A DNA stretch of 12,593 nt, from positions 1-12,593 of the forward strand of contig CAZUZD010000176.1 of the NCBI GenBank assembly GCA_964624465.1, read 5' to 3'. Both the position numbers and the translations under genes were made by a program. How positions within the stretch are numbered: the first letter of the stretch is position 1; the number at the start of each line of letters is the position of its first letter. The stretch is from CAZUZD01 sp964624465 (GTDB taxonomy: Bacteria; Planctomycetota; Planctomycetia; Isosphaerales; Isosphaeraceae). Of this stretch, positions 8,783-12,593 are shown in pieces. Below the pieces are notes generated by a model. The model was not told the DNA's origin. It saw only the letters and a program-made list of their open reading frames with translations, and did no database searches.

Positions 8783-9310
8783 TCAGGGCTGCTTGGGCGC
8801 CGACTCGGCGGGTGCCGGAGCCGGGGTCACGGCGGGGGCCGGGGTCACGGCGGGAGCGGGGGCCGGGGCGGCACCGCGGTGGGCCATCGGGCGGGGCAGG
8901 CCACGCTCGACGAGCAGGGCGATGGCCCGGTCGATCGGGATCCGGGCGCTCTTGCCGGGCTCGTTCCAGCCGTAGGAGGTGAGCTGCGTCTGCTCGCGCT
9001 GGGTCTGGTTGGCCATGTCGCGGGCGGGGTTGTCCTGGAGCCGGGGGCCGGGGTACTGGCCGGTCATGTCGTCGAACAGCTGGGGGCGTTCGGCGAGGTT
9101 CCGGGCCTCGTCGCGGCTGAACGACATCAGCCAGACGCCCAGGCCGACGTGGATCAGGACCGTGACCACCGTCAAGGCGACGGCGAAGTACAGGATCCCG
9201 GAGATCCGGGTGGCCTGGGTCTCGTGGCCGGCACCCCGGTACGAGGCGTCGTAGTGCCCCTGCGGCAGCAGGTCCATGCCCGGCGGGATGTGATCGTCGT
9301 CGTGGGACAT
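8783..9310 (-). CDS. Single-span membrane protein of unknown function in the ACIII-SCO-cox cluster
   Basis: Predicted 175-residue protein without an assigned role. One membrane span lies at about 36-60, so the N-terminus (MSHDDDH...) and the larger C-terminal part lie on opposite sides; the positive charges near residues 25-35 suggest a cytoplasmic N-terminus and a periplasmic rest. Distinct blocks follow: PGPRLQDNPARDM (87-99), SYGWNE (112-117) and IPIDRAIALLVERGLP (124-139). Proteins with this PRLQ...Y-W...IPIDRAM...GLP pattern recur, as hypotheticals, between actF and SCO/cox genes in other ACIII clusters. The C-terminus (about 147-175) is a Pro/Ala tail with a VTPAPA repeat. The gene starts 6 nt after actF, with GGAGA 10 nt upstream. 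Position suggests an assembly factor or small subunit bridging the Act complex and the oxidase; this is inference. It has no Cys or heme motif. Confidence 0.88.
   Translation of the reverse strand: MSHDDDHIPPGMDLLPQGHYDASYRGAGHETQATRISGILYFAVALTVVTVLIHVGLGVWLMSFSRDEARNLAERPQLFDDMTGQYPGPRLQDNPARDMANQTQREQTQLTSYGWNEPGKSARIPIDRAIALLVERGLPRPMAHRGAAPAPAPAVTPAPAVTPAPAPAESAPKQP
8821..8856. repeat. Two-copy 18-nt tandem repeat inside the unknown protein gene
   Basis: Two adjacent 18-nt units, 8821-8838 and 8839-8856, differ at one base (17 of 18 identical). On the coding minus strand they give a repeated Val-Thr-Pro-Ala-Pro-Ala hexapeptide. The repeat lies in the disordered C-terminal tail and keeps the frame, so copy number could vary between strains without breaking the gene. 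Confidence 0.85.
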
Positions 9311-9316
9311 GACCGG

Positions 9317-10633
9317 TCAGTCTCCGTGGGCGGGCGACGCGGCGTGGCCGTGCGAGTGCCCGGGCGCGTGCTCGTGGATCAGGTCGTCGGAGAGGTACTC
9401 GACCGCCGGGTCGCCCATCGGGGCCAGGGGGCGGGCCGCCAGGAAGTGGCTGAAGACCAGCAGCCAGACGCCGCCGACGCCCACGGCCGCCGCGGCCGAC
9501 AGCAGGATCCCGATCGGCGACAGGCCGACCTGCGAGCCCAGCGGGTCCTCGGCGGCCGACGGCAGGATCAGCCAGCAGAGGTCGAGGAAGTGGATCACCA
9601 GGATCGCCAGCGCCAGGCGGCGGAGCAGCTCGGGCTGACGCTTCAGGCCCCGCATCAGCAGCAGGAAGAACGGCGCGAAGAAGTGGAACGCGATCAGCAG
9701 GACCGCGATGAACTCCCAGCCGCCGCGGATCCGCCGCAGGTACCAGGGGATTTCCTCGGCGAGGTTGCCCGACCAGATGATCAGGAACTGCATGAAGCTG
9801 GTGTAGGCCCACAGCATCGTGAAGGCCAGCATCAGGTTGCCCAGGTCGTTGAACAGGATCGGGCGGTTGATCCGGTCCAGGGGCGCCCGGTGCCGGAGCA
9901 GGGCGGTCACGATCGTGCCGCCGGCCCAGGTGCACAGGCCCCAGCCGACCAGCACCATCACCGGGTGCATCGACGAGTACCAGTCGGGCTCCAGCGACAT
10001 GATCCAGTCGACGATCGCGAAGGTCGCCGACAGGAACACGGCCGCCAGGCCGGGGCCGCTGAGCACCGCCAGCCGCCGCGACGGGTCGGCGTAGCCGGCC
10101 TTCGCATAGGGCGTGGTGGCGTCCTGCTCGCTCGACCAGCGGTACAGCAGCCAGGCCAGGGGGACCCAGAGGGCGAAGTACAGGACGTAGCGGACGGCGA
10201 AGAAGCCGGGGTTGAGGTAGCCGGCCTTCGCCTTGACCACCTCGTGGTGCTCGACCCACTCGGGGTTGGCCCAGCGGTACAGCGAGCCCGACGAGTCGAA
10301 AGCCCCCAGCACCACCGGCAGCAGGAGCACGGCCATCGGCAGCAGGGTCATACCGGCCGACTCGAAGGGCCGGCGCACGGCCAGGCCCCAGCGGCCGCCG
10401 GTGAGGTGGTGGAGCATGGTCAGGCACAGGCCGCCCAGCGACAGGCCAAACCAGAACGACCAGCCGGTCAGGTACGCCCGGCCGATGATCCCGCGGGTCT
10501 GCGGGATCAGGGCCGCCAGCAGGCAGACGCCCAGGCCGGCCGCCACGGCGATCAGCAGCTGGGGACGCCGACCCTGCACGAGGGTCCGCAGGTCGCTGCC
10601 AGTGCCATTGGTCACGGTCACGCCGCCGCTCAT
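9317..10633 (-). CDS. actF: Alternative complex III membrane subunit ActF (NrfD-like)
   Basis: Predicted 438-residue integral membrane subunit of the quinol:cytochrome c oxidoreductase. About ten hydrophobic segments are visible (near 26-46, 57-78, 95-112, 146-165, 190-212, 222-244, 263-288, 308-328, 337-357, 373-396), as expected for the second NrfD-like subunit that pairs with ActC. Conserved-looking ACIII blocks include HHLTGGRWG (75-83), WANPEWVEHHE (121-131), SLEPDWYSSMHP (213-224) and LWAYTSFMQFLIIWSGNL (274-291). The C-terminus ends with a His/Gly-rich tail, HAPGHSHGHAASPAHGD (422-438). The start overlaps the actE stop by ATGA, with GGGAG 8 nt upstream. It has no redox cofactor motif of its own; its role in relatives is structural and in proton translocation or quinone interaction. 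Confidence 0.93.
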   Translation of the reverse strand: MSGGVTVTNGTGSDLRTLVQGRRPQLLIAVAAGLGVCLLAALIPQTRGIIGRAYLTGWSFWFGLSLGGLCLTMLHHLTGGRWGLAVRRPFESAGMTLLPMAVLLLPVVLGAFDSSGSLYRWANPEWVEHHEVVKAKAGYLNPGFFAVRYVLYFALWVPLAWLLYRWSSEQDATTPYAKAGYADPSRRLAVLSGPGLAAVFLSATFAIVDWIMSLEPDWYSSMHPVMVLVGWGLCTWAGGTIVTALLRHRAPLDRINRPILFNDLGNLMLAFTMLWAYTSFMQFLIIWSGNLAEEIPWYLRRIRGGWEFIAVLLIAFHFFAPFFLLLMRGLKRQPELLRRLALAILVIHFLDLCWLILPSAAEDPLGSQVGLSPIGILLSAAAAVGVGGVWLLVFSHFLAARPLAPMGDPAVEYLSDDLIHEHAPGHSHGHAASPAHGD

Positions 10634-11361
10634 CGAATCGACTCCCGGCCCTCGGCCTTGGCATGCCCGTCGCCCGCCGGGGCCGCCGACGGCGTGGACT
10701 CGGGGACCAGCAGCGCGTCGAGCGCCTGGCGGTCCTGGGCCGGGAGCTGGTCGGGCGTGGCCGCCTGGCTCAGTTGCAGGGCCCGGATGAACGAGGCGAT
10801 CAGCCAGCGGTCGGCGGTCGGGATCCGCGCCGCGTAGCCGTACATCGCGCCGTGCCCGTGGGTGATCACGTCAAAATAATGCCCGAGCGGCTTGGCCACG
10901 ACCTCGGGCTTGTAGAGCGACGGCGGCGGCGAGAAGCCCCGCTCGACGATCATCCCCTTGCCGTCGCCGAGCTGGCCGTGGCAGGGGGAGCAGTAGATCT
11001 GGAACCGCTGCTGGCCGCGCTTGAGGCTCTCGGCCGTCAGCGGCACCGAGGTCGGCAGGGCGTCGGCGAACTGGTCCGAGCCGGCGGGGCGGCCGGTGGC
11101 GAACAGGCGGTCGCCGCGGTCGAGCCGGCTGGTGTCGTAGGGCCGGTCGCGGGGCTCGCTGCGGGGGTCGAGCCGCGGCACGACCCCGGGCACCAGCGGG
11201 CGGGCGCTGTTGCCGTCGGCGAAGTAGGAGTTCGCCTCGAACTCGTCGAACCGCGGCTGGTCGTACATCTCATTGCGGCAGCCGGGGGCGGCAACGCCGG
11301 CCAGCGCCACCAGCGCCAGCACGGCGGCCCGGGCGCCGACCTGCGGCGATCGCTCTCGCAT
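10630..11361 (-). CDS. actE: Alternative complex III monoheme cytochrome c lipoprotein ActE
   Basis: Predicted 243-residue periplasmic lipoprotein that carries one heme c and relays electrons out of the Act complex. The N-terminus has an RERSPQVGAR start, a hydrophobic run and APGC at 25-28, a plausible though not ideal lipobox (Cys28). The block MYDQPRFDEFEANSYFADG (32-50), followed by SARPLVPGVVPR, is the typical ActE opening. Heme attachment is YCSPCHG (C124, C127, H128), and the axial methionine is probably M173 in GHGAMYGYAARI. The start at 11361 fits the signal peptide, with GGA at an acceptable distance; an ATG 12 nt upstream (11373) is possible. The open frame continues far upstream but that part overlaps actD and is not coding in this frame. 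A 128-nt gap with a hairpin separates it from actD. Confidence 0.94.
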   Translation of the reverse strand: MRERSPQVGARAAVLALVALAGVAAPGCRNEMYDQPRFDEFEANSYFADGNSARPLVPGVVPRLDPRSEPRDRPYDTSRLDRGDRLFATGRPAGSDQFADALPTSVPLTAESLKRGQQRFQIYCSPCHGQLGDGKGMIVERGFSPPPSLYKPEVVAKPLGHYFDVITHGHGAMYGYAARIPTADRWLIASFIRALQLSQAATPDQLPAQDRQALDALLVPESTPSAAPAGDGHAKAEGRESIR

Positions 11362-11443
11362 CGGATCTTCCATCGGTCGGTGGCTCACGCTCGACCTCAT
11401 CTGACTCTGGCGGTTCGAGGCACGATGTGTACGGGGGTGGCGG

Positions 11444-11467
11444 CGGGCCGGCGGTCGGCCAGGCCCG
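11444..11467 (-). other. GC hairpin in the actD-actE gap
   Basis: Outer arms CGGGCC (11444-11449) and GGCCCG (11462-11467) form a 6-bp stem with further partial pairing inside. On the transcribed strand it starts 22 nt after the actD stop. The segment GGGCCGGCGGTCGGCC (11445-11460) matches GGGCCAGCGATCGGCC (4105-4120), next to the coxC-coxD hairpin, at 14 of 16 bases. No T-tract follows. Confidence 0.35.
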
Positions 11468-11489
11468 GTTCGGGTCGAGTCCCGTCCGG

Positions 11490-12104
11490 TCAGAACTGGA
11501 CCACCGAGACGTCCTGGGGGCCGAGGCCACGCAGGAAGTCGCCGGTGGCCTCGACGTCGAACTTCGGGTCGTTGGACTGGATGCAGAGGAAGAACCGGTC
11601 CCGCGAGGCCAGGGCGAAGTTCGGCGCGTTGAAGATCGGGTGGTGCAGCCGGGGCAGGCCGTTGAGGCCCAGCATCCCGAAGACCGCCGCGAACGCCGCC
11701 GCCAGCACCGTGAGCTCGAAGGTGATCGGGATGTACGACGGCCAGCTGTTGAAGGGCCGGCCGCCGATGATGATCGGGTAGTGGATGACCGTGGCGAAGT
11801 ACTGCATGCAGAACCCGCCGATCCCGCCGGCCAGGCCCCCCAGCAGCACGATCAGGGGCAGCCGGTTGTGGCTGAACCCGATCGCCTCCGCCAGGCCGTG
11901 CACCGGCACCGGGGTGTAGGCGTCCATCATCCGGAAGCCCTGGGCGTACGCCGCCTCGGCGGCGTGCAGGATCGCGTGCGGGTCGTGGAACTCGGCCACC
12001 ACCCCGTAGACCTTCGGCCCCTCGGCGTGGTCGCCGTGGCCGTGGGCGGCCTCGTAGCCGTGGTGCAGGCCGTGGTTGTGGTCGTGCGTCTCGGCGTGAC
12101 TCAT
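11490..12104 (-). CDS. actD: Alternative complex III subunit ActD (DUF3341)
   Basis: Predicted 204-residue membrane subunit of the Act complex with two membrane spans (about 82-104 and 126-148). It shows the DUF3341 pattern: KVYGVVAEFHDP (31-42), then GFRMMDAYTPVPVHGLAEA (56-74), then SHNRLPLIVLLGGLAG (78-93), with GRPFNSWPSYIPITFELTVL (115-134) before span 2 and RDRFFLCIQSNDPKFD (168-183) near the end. ActD holds no cofactor; in relatives it packs against the NrfD-like subunits. The N-terminal 30 residues are an unusual His-rich extension with eight or more histidines. It starts 6 nt after the actC stop, with GGGAG about 11 nt upstream. Confidence 0.93.
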   Translation of the reverse strand: MSHAETHDHNHGLHHGYEAAHGHGDHAEGPKVYGVVAEFHDPHAILHAAEAAYAQGFRMMDAYTPVPVHGLAEAIGFSHNRLPLIVLLGGLAGGIGGFCMQYFATVIHYPIIIGGRPFNSWPSYIPITFELTVLAAAFAAVFGMLGLNGLPRLHHPIFNAPNFALASRDRFFLCIQSNDPKFDVEATGDFLRGLGPQDVSVVQF

Positions 12105-12110
12105 GACGGA

Positions 12111-12593
12111 TCAGGCTCCCTTCGACGTCACGGCGGCCTGGCTGTGACGGACCTCGTCCCGCTCGTGATGCACGTGCACCAGCTCGCGCATCTCGACGAT
12201 CGAGATCACCGGCAGCACCCGGAGGAACAGGAACAGCAACGTCAGGAACAGCCCGATCGTGCCGTAGAAGGTCATGTAATCCCACACCGTGCCGTGGTAC
12301 ATGCCCCACGACGACGGCAGGAAGTCGCTGTGCAGCGACAGGATCACGATCACGTACCGCTCCAGCCACATCCCGATGTTGATGATGATCGAGATCACCC
12401 AGAGGGCGTAGGGGTTGGTGCGGAAGAACTTGAACCAGAGCAGCTGCGTCGTGCAGCAGTTGCAGAGGATCAGCAGCCAGTAGGTGTGCTTGTAGTCGCC
12501 GAACGGCCGCTCGCGGAGCATCAGGTAGCTCTCGTACGGGTTGCCGCTGTAGTACCCGTAGAAGACCTCCATCAGGTACCCGTAGGTGACCAC
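12111..12593 (-). CDS. actC: Alternative complex III membrane subunit ActC (NrfD-like), C-terminal part
   Basis: The last 160 codons of a gene cut by the window edge; the true start lies outside and the first visible codon (GTG) is an internal valine. ActC is the NrfD/PsrC-like subunit that contributes the quinol site and receives electrons from the iron-sulfur subunit ActB. Recognisable pieces are MEVFYGYYSGNPYE (8-21 of the visible part), RPFGDYKHTYWLL (29-41), TTQLLWFKFFRTNPYALWVI (48-67) and NIGMWLERYVIVILSLHSDF (72-91). Three membrane spans are visible at about 38-57, 63-85 and 107-128. The fragment is consistent with the final third of a protein of roughly 450-480 residues. Upstream, actB and actA would be expected beyond the edge. 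Confidence 0.95.
   Translation of the reverse strand: MVTYGYLMEVFYGYYSGNPYESYLMLRERPFGDYKHTYWLLILCNCCTTQLLWFKFFRTNPYALWVISIIINIGMWLERYVIVILSLHSDFLPSSWGMYHGTVWDYMTFYGTIGLFLTLLFLFLRVLPVISIVEMRELVHVHHERDEVRHSQAAVTSKGA

Noticed and set aside
8821..8856. Tandem repeat as a CRISPR or other array
   Set aside because: Only two directly adjacent units without spacers, inside a coding frame that encodes a Pro/Ala repeat.
8726..10837. Long plus-strand open frame across actF and neighbours
   Set aside because: Same antisense-shadow composition; the minus strand has recognised genes throughout.

Overview
This is a very GC-rich stretch with bacterial, SD-led and tightly packed genes. It fits an aerobic planctomycete (Isosphaeraceae-like). 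Three things suggest this: alternative complex III genes placed directly upstream of a caa3-type oxidase, a small-heme/copper-monooxygenase-like fusion protein of a kind common in Planctomycetes, and long Ala/Pro-rich and His-rich tails. The assignment is inference; no rRNA or marker gene lies in the window.

Right part (3718-12593, all minus strand, transcribed right to left): one respiratory gene cluster. In transcription order it holds the 3' end of actC (cut by the window edge), actD, actE, actF, a one-membrane-span protein of unknown function, a SCO-type copper chaperone, coxB (CuA subunit fused to cytochrome c), coxA, coxC and coxD. Alternative complex III (Act) oxidises quinol and passes electrons to cytochrome c. 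The cytochrome c domain on CoxB feeds CuA and then the heme/CuB centre of CoxA, which reduces oxygen and pumps protons. SCO delivers copper to CuA. The layout implies a dedicated quinol-to-oxygen branch, possibly a supercomplex. actA and actB should lie beyond the right edge.

Most junctions in this cluster are overlaps or gaps of 4-6 nt. Three gaps stand out at 126-129 nt (actD/actE, unknown/SCO, coxC/coxD). Each carries a GC-rich hairpin 17-25 nt after the upstream stop codon.

Left part (1-3717): two exported-enzyme genes diverge from a 324-nt intergenic region. On the minus strand is a secreted amidohydrolase of the YtcJ/Amidohydro_3 type. On the plus strand is a secreted protein with an N-terminal c-type heme motif followed by a peptidylglycine/dopamine-monooxygenase-like two-copper module and an acidic tail. 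This plus-strand gene converges on coxD, with two hairpins between them that may act as terminators. Bases 1-45 hold nothing I can identify. No RNA genes, insertion sequences, CRISPR arrays or attachment sites were seen.
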